Notes: a model not told the origin generated them from the sequence alone. A stretch of 42,130 bases of DNA from Alphaproteobacteria bacterium (GCA_028285105.1 JANQQE010000033.1:1-42130); one strand, 5' to 3'; counted from the first letter of the stretch, positions 33,701 through 40,637 are shown. Numbers and translations are program-made.

Positions 33701-35304
33701 ACCCGGCGTTCTTGGACGTGGTCAGTCAAGTGTTTGCTCCAAAGGATGGAACCGAAGTCACGTATTGGCTTGGAGGTTATCAGGTTGAAACCGATTTCGT
33801 GCCGGGAGTGGAATGTGGAGGTTCCGGCCAATACGCTTGTTGCACACCCGGGACAAACTGCACTGTTGATAGCACTTGGTGTTGGTGGAATTGGGAGGAC
33901 TATGACGACGAAGATCCTCTTGTCAATTGGATTCCAGAGGACAAGAAGTGTCCCGCAGGCAGTGCATGCTTCATTGAGGACATCTATACGTTTATTACAC
34001 GCTACGAGGGGGGCTGGCTGTCCGGCGAGCCGGATGACGGTGACTGCGTCGAAAATGGCGCTGAGCAGAATATGGTGATCACATTCAATGTCAACGGCAA
34101 TGTCACCAGTCATGGATTCTCAGATGTGAATTCGAATGGCATGCGCCGCGCGCTTATTTCGCGTTCCTTTCCCAACCCAAACATTACGGGAAAAGGCATA
34201 GTTGATGAAGATGCCACATACGAGCGCCTTTGGGCTCGGGAGTTCCGTTACGATGGACCGCGGCAGCGCTATGTCGTCCGCGAATTGAATCCTGAAACTT
34301 TGTATGCGGGCAGCAGTGAAAGTTGGACGGAATATGTGGGCAACGCGCCGATGGCCGATTATTATCCGGCGGGTGGTGGCAACAATACCGAAGTTATGCG
34401 ATATAATCCTGGGATTTCGGAAACTGATATCGCCTCAAATGGAACAGAGTATTTGCACAATGACCATCTGGCTTCCACGTGGTTTTCAACGGATGACCCT
34501 GCATCAGGGCCGTTGACAATTTCGAGGCGGGCGGTGAGAACGGCATTCGGCGAGATTGTCTACGTTGAATCGCCGGTGGACACCCGTTATGGTTATGCTG
34601 GGGGTTGGGGTTATGAAACGCACGACATAGATAGCAATGGCGACGGTGATGGCATTCCGGATAATTCGCTCAATGCGCCGCCGACGATTGGATTTCCATT
34701 CATGCATGTTGGAGCCCGATATTACGATCCCGCATCCGGCCGCTTCCTTCAACGTGACCCGATTGGAATTCAAGGCGGCTTAAATGTTTATGGCTATATT
34801 GGCAATTCACCAATCAATGGTGTCGATCCTACTGGAAAATGGACAGTTTCGGTTGGTGCCGGAGGCGGTGCCGTCGGCGGAATATTTCCTTCAGGCTTGG
34901 GTGGGGGCGTTGAAGTCGGCTTAGAAGTGGGATGGGTTGATGGAGGCCCCTATTTGGGCGTGTACGGAGAAGGAACTGTCTACGGTGGTCCTGCAGTCGG
35001 TTTTTGGGGAGATTTTAATGTTACAGCGTCCAATTGTTCTAAGTCGGCCGATCTTAGCGGGTTAAATAAATCGTTACTTTGCTTGCTCGGCAGTTCTTCA
35101 GTTTCTCTGACAGAAAGTGGCGTTGGCACGGGGGCCGGAATAGGTCCATCTCTTGGAGGAGGAGCAGCATTAGGAATGGGGGCGCGAGGTGCCGCTGGCG
35201 TTACGATACCTGTGCCGAGTGTGGATGTTTCTGATGGTCCATTTTGGGAAAATTTTTGCCACGCGCTAATGCAGGATGTTCCGACTAGATTCCGACCTTT
35301 CTAG
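30697..35304 (+). CDS. Large secreted RHS/YD-repeat protein with lectin-like insertion
   Basis: 1,535 aa. A signal-type helix lies at about 23-42 (RIVACILLCSAVLLPATQTL), followed by a Cys-rich segment (DPCDSDPCGSGCDG). Residues about 150-950 carry many RHS/YD repeats (for example YAVDDAGRLASI, YDYDARGRLTHE, FEYDAAGRLWRA). About 960-1145 contain a C-type-lectin-like insertion: YWLGGYQ, WNWEDYDDEDPLVNWIPE, WLSGEPDDGDC and NMVI. The RHS core ends with GARYYDPASGRFLQRDPIG (about 1340). The tip after PTGKW is Gly-rich with no toxin motif. RHS shells normally encase a C-terminal toxin; here the role may be adhesion. Confidence 0.9.
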   Translation: MKTFNDISARTCPLIRQSFNTRIVACILLCSAVLLPATQTLGGFPPDPCDSDPCGSGCDGALHPCCINEGDPCCDAGPPRPWQAFIPAGPFSVVTAWSGNLSTAVPIVGFSGRGPNISIVLFHDSACVQSVPSNGFGVDLGPGWTISYTGHIEGGPPSSTATVVKDDGTRNRYQLDSGDYVAPPGVFDTLERDAVSGYWTLTRKGQSKRIFDDDGKLIKIYDSTSNGLSVNWETGYSIDRIDYIEDDSGRQIEYIYAANTDRLIEIKDPANKASSTAFSRSARSWDLHYVDSNGLKLTEIRDPVYGSTAPIIFGYNDDGRITAVTDKYLVADRAGKTFTFAYNYHDQVQYMNDPSELNNSAQILIYGNSLGSSDIFTIYTDRRGKSWLYTSLADTSLKEIKNPLAHVMTYERDNDFNITRFTDALSHEWTYVYDDRGNLKSVTDPLTNVTSNSFDELNNLTSILDAEGEEWQFFYDEALDPTLLTSIVEPDDGVNGQAETLLAYYDTNGAEDGKSNGALAAVMDPNGAITVYLYDQFGHQRYLAEGAEVVGAARSRGDLRFDNPENIEIHPEPVGFGSDNDDAGNMRGSSDTGGDNGSGNFDAIRRIYFSNCVYTLCHPTHPCAGLVDPGLEPLPRAPWADLIADFGGKLTGWLGEGDITYSPQNQVLNMENGIGEPNSGTTSRETTQTFDAFGRSLSRTVDSDIGGNYQRTQSFSYDDSTGQSVVTVDGEDYTYAVDDAGRLASITGPDSTATYTYYDNNQIKKITYGNGADVEYEYLDNGWLEKITHDPGRAGIKTLEYFYDAVGRITATEEKGFEGLVATQHDYDYDARGRLTHEERFAFGAVGVYEITYTYDNGGNRKSKRTQISGQDDVAVDYFYDVDPNVDGRDLYGSFNNRLMYFITSNGTEPLETTWYGYTGDGNVARIITKKEGEDLYTGTRFEYDAAGRLWRASGDQWQNNWHFVSDGGNPWGYLLTDDAMTIDDARAFAESIDADLAQVADPAFLDVVSQVFAPKDGTEVTYWLGGYQVETDFVPGVECGGSGQYACCTPGTNCTVDSTWCWWNWEDYDDEDPLVNWIPEDKKCPAGSACFIEDIYTFITRYEGGWLSGEPDDGDCVENGAEQNMVITFNVNGNVTSHGFSDVNSNGMRRALISRSFPNPNITGKGIVDEDATYERLWAREFRYDGPRQRYVVRELNPETLYAGSSESWTEYVGNAPMADYYPAGGGNNTEVMRYNPGISETDIASNGTEYLHNDHLASTWFSTDDPASGPLTISRRAVRTAFGEIVYVESPVDTRYGYAGGWGYETHDIDSNGDGDGIPDNSLNAPPTIGFPFMHVGARYYDPASGRFLQRDPIGIQGGLNVYGYIGNSPINGVDPTGKWTVSVGAGGGAVGGIFPSGLGGGVEVGLEVGWVDGGPYLGVYGEGTVYGGPAVGFWGDFNVTASNCSKSADLSGLNKSLLCLLGSSSVSLTESGVGTGAGIGPSLGGGAALGMGARGAAGVTIPVPSVDVSDGPFWENFCHALMQDVPTRFRPF

Positions 35305-35463
35305 AACCGGCTTCATGAATTCCAGGAAGGACTCTTCTGGCAATTGGAGCGAGGCGTCGACCATGTGCTTGGACAGCTATTGGAGATCGAAGGCATCATG
35401 ATTCAAAGTTCGTATACAATTGGACATTGGGTTGCGATGCATTTTGAATGCTTCCATCAGTAG
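35305..35463 (+). other. In-frame open extension after the RHS stop codon
   Basis: After the TAG at 35302-35304 the same frame stays open for 52 codons (starts NRLHEFQEGLFWQLERG, ends HFECFHQ) to a second TAG. The composition looks protein-like and the first half is amphipathic. It may be an ancestral RHS C-terminus cut off by a nonsense change, or chance. No start codon with a ribosome site is seen inside. Confidence 0.4.
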
Positions 35464-35527
35464 AGCAAGATATAATGCGGCCATGCGCGGATTAGAGGCG
35501 CACTAGAAGCGGGGGCGGTGAAATTCG

Positions 35528-36382
35528 ATGATTTATTCAATCGGAATACATCTGATCGCGACGCTTGTCCTCGCGGGAAGTAACGGAGATGTATCTACGT
35601 GCGGACTCGAGTGGGTCGTTTTTTGTCAGCAAGCAGAAGCACTTACGCAAATGGGTGAACATGATTTGGCACTAACAACGATTCAGCAAGCAGTTGATCT
35701 TGCGGAGGAAAAAGTCGGGACAAAACATCTCGAATTTGCCGTGAGTCTTAGCAAAGCAGCTAACATCCAAATGAACAGGAGGGAATACGCGGAGGCAGAA
35801 AGTCTTTTTACGCGAGTGTTAGAAATTAAAACAAAGAAACATGGCGCATCCCACCCAGAAATCGCTGAAACTCTGAGCAGCCTAGCAGCGATACGATACA
35901 TAAGAAATGATCAGAGCGAAGCCATTCGATTATATCGACAAGCATTAGAAATCCAAGACAACAAGTTGGATGCGAATCACCCGGCAATCGGAAAGACTTT
36001 GAATAACCTCGCATATATCTGTTTTGCGAATGGCCGCCTACCCGAAGCCGAGGCGCTGTATAATCGCGCGATTGAGAATATGGAAAGTGCTACTCGCAAG
36101 AATCTTCCCGTACTTGCTCAATGCCTGAACAACCTTGGGTTGATAAAAGGCAAGAATGGTGATTATGAGAAGTGTGAAGCATTGCTTTTGCGAGCACTCG
36201 CGATTAGAGAAGAAGAGCTTGGGGCAAACCATCGAGCAACCGCAGAAAGTCTGATTAATCTTGGAGAATTTTACAAGAGAATCGGGAAGTTGGAAAAAAG
36301 TATGCCTCTGTTCCGTCGGGCACAAGATATTCTTGAGAAGAGTAAATCTAAGAAAGTAAAGTCATCTCACAGCGATAGTTGA
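35528..36382 (+). CDS. TPR protein of kinesin-light-chain type, probably exported
   Basis: 284 aa. The N-terminus (MIYSIGIHLIATLVLAG) is a signal or anchor helix. Five TPR units of about 42 residues follow, with the Kinesin light-chain/TPR_12 pattern: YAEAESLFTRVLEIKTKKHG, SEAIRLYRQALEIQDNKLD, LPEAEALYNRAIENMES, YEKCEALLLRALAIREEELG and LEKSMPLFRRAQDILEKSKS. TPRs bind partner proteins. Its position after the RHS gene, about 220 nt downstream, suggests it may interact with the RHS or the other secreted TPR protein. The tail is Lys/Ser-rich. Confidence 0.82.
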   Translation: MIYSIGIHLIATLVLAGSNGDVSTCGLEWVVFCQQAEALTQMGEHDLALTTIQQAVDLAEEKVGTKHLEFAVSLSKAANIQMNRREYAEAESLFTRVLEIKTKKHGASHPEIAETLSSLAAIRYIRNDQSEAIRLYRQALEIQDNKLDANHPAIGKTLNNLAYICFANGRLPEAEALYNRAIENMESATRKNLPVLAQCLNNLGLIKGKNGDYEKCEALLLRALAIREEELGANHRATAESLINLGEFYKRIGKLEKSMPLFRRAQDILEKSKSKKVKSSHSDS

Positions 36383-36780
36383 TCTCGACGCAATTCTGAA
36401 GTTGGCCATTTATTTCCAAAGCATTTGTAGTGGCATGGGTCATTTCTAGAGACTATCCCCAAACAAGAATTTGCATGATTTGGTGCGGATCGCGAAACTC
36501 AAAAACGCTTCAAGACAAGGCAATTACATTACAATATGATTGCCGCTAAAGAAAAAACACCCAAATTCCGGGTTTTGGGATAGGCTTCATATATAAACCG
36601 ACAAGTTTGCGCCCGTTTTTTCATCGCACACAGCTTCAACTCGCGTCAAGTCATCCTTTCATCCCTTTGCCGTACATGCCGGCATGTCAATCCGATCACA
36701 GTTCGCGATTAGCGATTAGCCAGGCCAAGTGAACCGACCACGTCGGCGAAAATCTGCGTGCTGCTATGCGAGTGCTTCTC
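36383..36780. other. Noncoding stretch after the TPR gene
   Basis: No gene seen. It contains a short A-tract-flanked dyad CCCAAA/TTTGGG near 36560 that may end transcription from either side, a 14-bp perfect palindrome ACATGCCGGCATGT at 36674-36687, and a short tandem CGATTAG repeat near 36706. The last two are possible protein-binding sites. Confidence 0.4.
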
Positions 36781-36781
36781 C

Positions 36782-36888
36782 GCGTTGGCAGTGACCATCG
36801 ATCTCTGCGCTGCGTCACCTGGGCCCCCGGCACGGGGTGAGGGGCCAGGCGACGGTCGCCGAGCCCGACAACCAACGCAGCAAGGAGT
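36782..36888 (+). promoter_or_regulatory. Structured leader before the DUF6876-like gene
   Basis: A long stem can form: GCGTTGG (36782-36788) with CCAACGC (36872-36878), GTGACCATCG (36791-36800) with CGACGGTCGC (36850-36859, one mismatch, one G-U), and an inner CCTGG-CCCC/GGGG-CCAGG hairpin (36818-36849). The ribosome site AAGGAG follows immediately (about 36882-36887). Such a leader could control translation. No known riboswitch class is recognised. Confidence 0.5.
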
Positions 36889-36895
36889 AGCAATC

Positions 36896-37306
36896 ATGTC
36901 CAATAGCAATAAACCCAAACTCACCCACGCCGATCTGAAACACTTCACCGGCGACCTGGACCGATATCAGCATTCGCTCAATCATCGAGTGATTTACACG
37001 CCAGGCGTGCAGTTCCTGGCGGAACGCAGCGGGGCGTACTGGCTGGTCGATGCGATCGCGTCATATTTCGGCGATCCGTTGATGAAGCAAGCGATCGCCC
37101 GCGATGATCGTCTCAGCACATTGCAATTCTGGAACCTCAAGGTCAACGACGACCGTTCGGCCGTCCTGACCATGCGGGCCGACTCGGGCGTGAAGCCAGC
37201 GATCACCCAGGAAATTCCGAACACGGATTTCCCGCTGGATCAGATCGATGTATGGGCCGGCTTCGATGGCGAACGCTGGACGCTTTATCTGCCGTCGGAA
37301 AACTGA
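36896..37306 (+). CDS. DUF6876-like small plasmid protein
   Basis: 136 aa, AAGGAG 8 nt before ATG. The pattern matches small proteins often found on plasmids and phages: LKHFTGDLDRYQHSLNHRVI, TPGVQFLAERSGAYWLVDAI, LQFWNLKVNDDRSAVLTM, and a C-terminal FPLDQIDVWAGFDGERWTLY-LPSEN. The function of the family is unknown. A strong terminator follows, so it is a single-gene unit with a structured leader. Family name recalled from memory. Confidence 0.75.
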   Translation: MSNSNKPKLTHADLKHFTGDLDRYQHSLNHRVIYTPGVQFLAERSGAYWLVDAIASYFGDPLMKQAIARDDRLSTLQFWNLKVNDDRSAVLTMRADSGVKPAITQEIPNTDFPLDQIDVWAGFDGERWTLYLPSEN

Positions 37307-37314
37307 CGGTTTTC

Positions 37315-37346
37315 GGCTCGCCCGTTCATCGGGCGAGCCTTTCATT
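37315..37346 (+). terminator. Terminator after the DUF6876-like gene
   Basis: Perfect 10-bp stem GGCTCGCCCG (37315-37324) with CGGGCGAGCC (37330-37339), 5-nt loop, then TTTCATTT. It lies 9 nt after the stop codon. Confidence 0.82.
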
Positions 37347-37428
37347 TCGGTGCTTCAGAACGATTGCGCTCGCTGGCTCCGCGTGTTACGATCAAAGGAT
37401 CGGAACACAGTTGAGCAGGGGGGCTTCG

Positions 37429-37671
37429 ATGGGTTGGTGGGAAACACAGAAGGGCGTCGTGATCGGCGATCCGGCGTTGGATGTTCTGGATGCCCAGGAT
37501 GATTCAACGGTCTGGAATTCTGCCGTTGATATACCACCGCAAGTTGTCGCGCAGATCGTAGAAGCGTACCGGCAGGGGATCGGACGTGAGCCAACTTTGG
37601 TGGAGCTCGAAACGCTCTTGGCGTTTCAGGGGAGGAGGGCACAACCGGACTCGCCCAAACCGTTTCGATGA
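37429..37671 (+). CDS. Small hypothetical protein
   Basis: 80 aa from ATG at 37429, with an A-G-rich site (CAGGGGGG) 6 nt upstream; the frame is open from 37252. Sequence begins MGWWETQKGVVIGDPALDVL and has a helical segment (PPQVVAQIVEAYRQGIGREP), no Cys. A similar beginning occurs in small plasmid and phage proteins of unknown role. I cannot assign a function. Confidence 0.6.
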   Translation: MGWWETQKGVVIGDPALDVLDAQDDSTVWNSAVDIPPQVVAQIVEAYRQGIGREPTLVELETLLAFQGRRAQPDSPKPFR

Positions 37672-37756
37672 AAAGCATTCAATTCTGATTTGACCGAATC
37701 GACGTTGTTGCTCGCATTACCTTTCATGCGTTGTTGATCAGTTCGATGCAGCCTAA

Positions 37757-37876
37757 CACCGGCGGGACAGCCGCAAGAACAATAGCGGTTTCCACTGGCG
37801 TGCTGCGCACTTGCGGAGCCTCCGCGATTCTTCTTGCGTCTCGCCGGCCTACGTCCGGCGTCCCGTATTCCCGGTG
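37757..37876 (+). ncRNA. Structured leader element, copy 1
   Basis: A 120-nt multibranch fold ends about 45 nt before the ATG at 37921. P1 pairs CACCGG-CGGGAC with GTCCCG and CCGGTG at the two ends. P2 pairs GCAAGAA with TTCTTGC. An inner stem pairs GCGGA with TCCGC. P3 pairs GCCGG with CCGGC. A second copy at 39345-39452 precedes a different gene, which argues for a functional RNA or repeat element rather than chance. No known riboswitch is recognised. Confidence 0.6.
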
Positions 37877-37920
37877 TTGTTGGCGTGGCATCGATCAACA
37901 ACACACGAAAGGAAATGTCA

Positions 37921-38253
37921 ATGACCAACACGATCGCACAGAACCTTCCAGTGAAGCTCATCATGCAACTTCGATCGGCCTTCCCGATCCACGAGAACGA
38001 TCCGATGCTTCGGGCCAAGATCAGCACCGAAGATGGCGATGTGTACTACCCGATCTCGATGTACGAAGAGCCGGACGGCCGGACGCGGATCACTTGTTTC
38101 GACCCGACAGTTGAAGCCGCCTACCGCGTTGTTTCAGCATCCGATTTGCTTGACGCCGAGATCTGTCCCGAATTCGAGCCGGCACGATTGAGTCAGGTGG
38201 ATCCGGATTGGATTGAGTACGTCGAGAATCTTGAATTCGATCCCTGGCCGTGA
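37921..38253 (+). CDS. Small plasmid accessory protein behind a structured leader
   Basis: 110 aa, AAAGGA 7 nt before ATG. It is acidic and soluble (HENDPMLRAKISTEDGDVYY near residue 25, ending LEFDPWP), with one helix at the start. I do not recognise the family, but length and context match the small antirestriction- or host-modulating-type proteins found on plasmids. The stop overlaps a GTG start of the Rep-C-terminus-like ORF (GTGA). Confidence 0.6.
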   Translation: MTNTIAQNLPVKLIMQLRSAFPIHENDPMLRAKISTEDGDVYYPISMYEEPDGRTRITCFDPTVEAAYRVVSASDLLDAEICPEFEPARLSQVDPDWIEYVENLEFDPWP

Positions 38254-38591
38254 GCGAGGATCATGCCGGTACCGATCACCGCAAAACAAAGATTGAACGC
38301 ACCGACAATGAACGGTTTGTGCAGGTTTGTTTGCAAACTGCACAGCAGATGCGAATTGTAGATCCGTTCTATGTCGCTCTTGAGATGAAAGGCTGGTCAC
38401 GCGATGACTGGGACGAACAGCGTCGCAAATACGAACTCCGCAAGGTGCAACGATGGATGCCGGTGGGGGAGGGCGGTTGCACAAGAAAACGCAATGCCGG
38501 CCCCGACCTGATTTCCGGTACTGCGTCGAATATTATTCTGAACCGAACAACGCATCCAAATCGCGTTGACCATGAACAACACGCAAGATGA
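38250..38591 (+). pseudogene. Copy of the Rep C-terminus, possibly a remnant
   Basis: 113 aa from GTG at 38250. Residues about 20-76 align with the last about 57 residues of the Rep protein at 28776 (DPFYVALEMKGWSRDDWDEQ against DPFYIALEAKGWSRDEWDEK, both ending QRW-x-PVGEGG). In Rep a stop codon follows; here the stop is lost and the frame runs on into the 3' end of the toxin gene. The N-terminal Rep domains are absent. It is either a remnant of a second Rep gene or a stand-alone domain translated from the upstream gene's stop. Confidence 0.6.
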
Positions 38592-38832
38592 TAACGCCGG
38601 CATCATCCGTTTCATAGAGGACCAGGAATTTGAACACCGGCCACCACCGGACCGTTTCGCCGGTTAAGTGTCGCCTTGTGGCACCCATGCCAGGTGTTTG
38701 ACCAAGCTTGGTAAAGACTTCCTCAAATCGATTGTAAACGTGAAGTGCACGCTGCGGCCCGTCGCGATCGGCGATGTAATCCAATATCGCATCGAGTTCG
38801 CTTTCGGCGGTCTCCGTCAGGACATAGCTCAC
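38533..38832 (-). CDS. parE: ParE/RelE-family toxin
   Basis: 99 aa. Starts MSYVLTETAESELDAILDYI and has the family order: an N-terminal helix pair, RHLTGETVRWWPVFKFLVLY, and a C-terminal VIILRVVHGQRDLDALF. ParE toxins poison DNA gyrase; RelE toxins cut mRNA, and the VHGQRD ending favours the ParE side. It is encoded just after the antitoxin with a 4-nt overlap. The pair stabilises the plasmid by killing plasmid-free cells. Confidence 0.88.
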   Translation of the reverse strand: MSYVLTETAESELDAILDYIADRDGPQRALHVYNRFEEVFTKLGQTPGMGATRRHLTGETVRWWPVFKFLVLYETDDAGVIILRVVHGQRDLDALFGSE

Positions 38833-39182
38833 GGTTCACGCTCGAACCGGCTGCGGAGACGTTCTTCGATCCGTTTCATTGCTTTGGGACCATCGACCAC
38901 GCGGCCAGCATCGACATCGGCCCGTGCCTCATCGATTAGCCCGGTGAAATGATCCTTCACCCGGTTCTTGATCTCAGCTGGGAGTAGGGCTTCTTCTTCG
39001 GGACTTAGATCCTCGTACAGCCACTTTTCGAGTAGCCGGCGGTGTTCGGCTTCTTGCAGGAGCCGCACCCCGTCCCGCATGACCTCGCTGACGGTGCGAT
39101 AGCGTCCGGCGTCCACTTGTGCCCGGACCCATTCACCCATGGCCGGCGGAAGTGATGCATTGATGGTTTGTCGATCTGCCAT
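38829..39182 (-). CDS. parD: ParD-family antitoxin
   Basis: 117 aa from ATG at 39182. The N-terminus (DRQTINASLPPAMGEWVRAQ, then VDAGRYRTVSEVMRDGVRLL) is a CopG/ParD ribbon-helix-helix domain; the C-terminal half is a helical toxin-binding tail, longer than in short ParD proteins. The candidate promoter places transcription start at the ATG itself, so the mRNA may be leaderless. It is expected to bind the dyad at 39189-39221 and repress its own operon. Confidence 0.88.
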   Translation of the reverse strand: MADRQTINASLPPAMGEWVRAQVDAGRYRTVSEVMRDGVRLLQEAEHRRLLEKWLYEDLSPEEEALLPAEIKNRVKDHFTGLIDEARADVDAGRVVDGPKAMKRIEERLRSRFEREP

Positions 39183-39188
39183 ACCCCC

Positions 39189-39221
39189 ATTATTGCACAG
39201 AAAACGCCCTGTGGCAATAAT
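39189..39221 (-). promoter_or_regulatory. Self-regulated promoter-operator of parDE
   Basis: On the minus strand TTGCCA (complement of 39212-39217), 17-nt spacer, AATAAT (complement of 39189-39194). The dyad ATTATTGC (39189-39196)/GCAATAAT (39214-39221), with inner ACAG/CTGT, covers both boxes, so a bound antitoxin would block polymerase. Seven nt after the -10 is the A of the parD ATG, which predicts a leaderless transcript. Confidence 0.7.
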
Positions 39222-39344
39222 CGCCACAAAATGGCTGGGTCGATCCAGGCGGGTTTCAGCTGGTTTGTGCGTCTGCGTCGTCAGAGAAGGGCGGTTTCAT
39301 CCCTTTTTTCATGTATCTGACTGACCTGGTGATGCTCAATCTAG

Positions 39345-39452
39345 CACCGGCGGGACCAACGCAAGAACAATAGCGGTTTCCACTTGCGGTGGACCCTCCG
39401 CGATTCTTCTTGCGTCTCGCCAGCCTACGGCCGGCGTCCCGTTTTCCCGGTG
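39345..39452 (+). ncRNA. Structured leader element, copy 2
   Basis: The 108-nt second copy of the element at 37757-37876, lacking about 14 nt in the apical loop. The P1 arms (CACCGGCGGGAC with GTCCCG and CCGGTG), the P2 arms (GCAAGAA/TTCTTGC) and the GCGG/CCGC stem are kept; P3 has one mismatch. It ends 48 nt before the ATG at 39501. Confidence 0.6.
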
Positions 39453-39500
39453 CTTTTTGCTTGGCATCGGTCAATCAAACACATGAAAGGAAAAACGACC

Positions 39501-39764
39501 ATGACTAGCAACGAAAAAAACAAACCAGTTGAAACCATCCGCGACGGCTCGATCAAAGCCACCATCTGGCGGAATTCCAGTGAGAAGGGCGATTTCTACA
39601 GCGTCCAATTCACCCGGACCTGGCAGGACGACCAAGGCAATTATCACGATGCCGACAGTTTCAGCGGTTCCCAACTGCTCCGCGTGGCTCACCTGGCCGC
39701 AAAGGCTTACGACCGCACCGCCGAGCTACGACGCGAGGACGCCGACAACGGGGGGTCATCATGA
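39501..39764 (+). CDS. Small conserved-type plasmid protein
   Basis: 87 aa, AAAGGA 9 nt before ATG (a start at 39483 is also possible). Sequence MTSNEKNKPVETIRDGSIKA, then IWRNSSEKGDFYSVQFTRTW, then SGSQLLRVAHLAAKAYD matches a type of small protein I have seen beside plasmid mobilization and antirestriction genes; function unknown. It is translationally coupled to the next gene (4-nt overlap at its stop). It lies behind leader copy 2. Confidence 0.7.
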   Translation: MTSNEKNKPVETIRDGSIKATIWRNSSEKGDFYSVQFTRTWQDDQGNYHDADSFSGSQLLRVAHLAAKAYDRTAELRREDADNGGSS

Positions 39765-40036
39765 CCCCCCTTCATCACTACGCGGAAGCTCTGCGATCGC
39801 TCGCGTGCGACATCGAAGAATTCCTAAATCACGAATTCGTCGATCAGTTTTGGAGTGATGAATCTAGCGATCTTGAAGAGCTTGCCCGTCAATCCAATGC
39901 ATTTGCCGATCTCATTAGTAGTCACGACGATCTGCCTGCTTCTCTCGATCGATGGATCAATGGGGTACATGATTTACTTGTAGAAATCAGAGAAGAACAA
40001 GCTGAAAATGTGGCAAAATCGAAGGAGGGGGCGTAA
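39761..40036 (+). CDS. Small hypothetical acidic protein
   Basis: 91 aa, ATG overlapping the previous stop. It is acidic and helical throughout (YAEALRSLACDIEEFLNHEF, DLEELARQSNAFADLISSHD), with no known motif. It may bind the preceding protein, since coupled small pairs often make complexes. A strong hairpin terminator follows. Confidence 0.6.
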   Translation: MTPLHHYAEALRSLACDIEEFLNHEFVDQFWSDESSDLEELARQSNAFADLISSHDDLPASLDRWINGVHDLLVEIREEQAENVAKSKEGA

Positions 40037-40047
40037 GCCCTCTCTTT

Positions 40048-40083
40048 ACCGCCTTGGCCGCAATGTCGGCCGGGGCGGTTTAT
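40048..40083 (+). terminator. Terminator after the small-protein pair
   Basis: A 13-bp stem (40048-40060 with 40067-40079, two G-U pairs) with a 6-nt loop, followed by a short T-tract. It also lies directly past the stop of the minus-strand 43-aa ORF, so it could serve both directions, but the T-tract favours plus. Confidence 0.7.
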
Positions 40084-40211
40084 CGCTTCGGTTTGGCAGG
40101 GCGGGGTTTTCGCCGGGGACGTGGACGGGGAGGCTTCGGGCGACGATAACGCGGCTTCCAGTCAGCACGCCAACGCGGGGATAGGGCGGCTGCTTTGAAT
40201 GTTCCGGTCAT
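40080..40211 (-). CDS. Arg/Pro/Lys-rich 43-aa peptide
   Basis: Starts MTGTFKAAALSPRWRADWKP, then a tail of almost only Arg, Pro and Lys (YRRPKPPRPRPRRKPRPAKP). GGAG lies 5 nt before the chosen ATG. The tail would bind nucleic acid or membranes strongly; the composition resembles proline-rich antimicrobial peptides, but also the disordered tails of nucleoid proteins. Whether it is translated is uncertain. Confidence 0.45.
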   Translation of the reverse strand: MTGTFKAAALSPRWRADWKPRYRRPKPPRPRPRRKPRPAKPKR

Positions 40212-40322
40212 GGTTGCTCCAAATGACATGGTATGACACTGATTGCACAGATAGGGCTGTTCTGTCAAATCTGGTCGCCCACAGTGTCCTTGAAATCTCG
40301 GTTCACGTCGCTAACCCGTTGT

Positions 40323-40637
40323 TTATTTTGAGGCTTCTATCTTCGCTTGAACTTTTAGGGCTGTATCTAGGACGATTGCCAGGTCTGCCATCATTTTTGC
40401 AAGGCAATCTGGATGCAGCATCAGCATGTTCGATGCTGCCATTACCAACGCTTGTGCAATGAAGTCAGGGTTGTTCCAATCGTTTTCTTCGGCGACGTTG
40501 AAGATATCGGCGGCGTAATTGCCGGCTTCGGCGTCGTCAGTCGAGTTTACACGATGGGCCTTTTCGATTGCTTTTACCACCTGCTCGGAATTGATCCCGA
40601 GTTCTTCGTAAGTTCGATGCGTGCTATCTTCGGTCAT
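40323..40637 (-). CDS. Hypothetical helical protein
   Basis: 104 aa, starts MTEDSTHRTYEELGINSEQV. It is acidic at the N-terminus and helical and hydrophobic in the last 50 residues (FIAQALVMAASNMLMLHPDC, AIVLDTALKVQAKIEASK). No membrane helix is certain. Not a family I recognise; a small plasmid protein, likely real given its length and composition. Confidence 0.55.
   Translation of the reverse strand: MTEDSTHRTYEELGINSEQVVKAIEKAHRVNSTDDAEAGNYAADIFNVAEENDWNNPDFIAQALVMAASNMLMLHPDCLAKMMADLAIVLDTALKVQAKIEASK

Noticed and set aside
37740..39460. Integron attC sites flanking a cassette
   Set aside because: Copy 1 has an RYYYAAC-like start (GCCTAAC), but the matching GTTRRRY is missing, copy 2 has neither, and the recombinase is not IntI-like. 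A structured leader explains them better.
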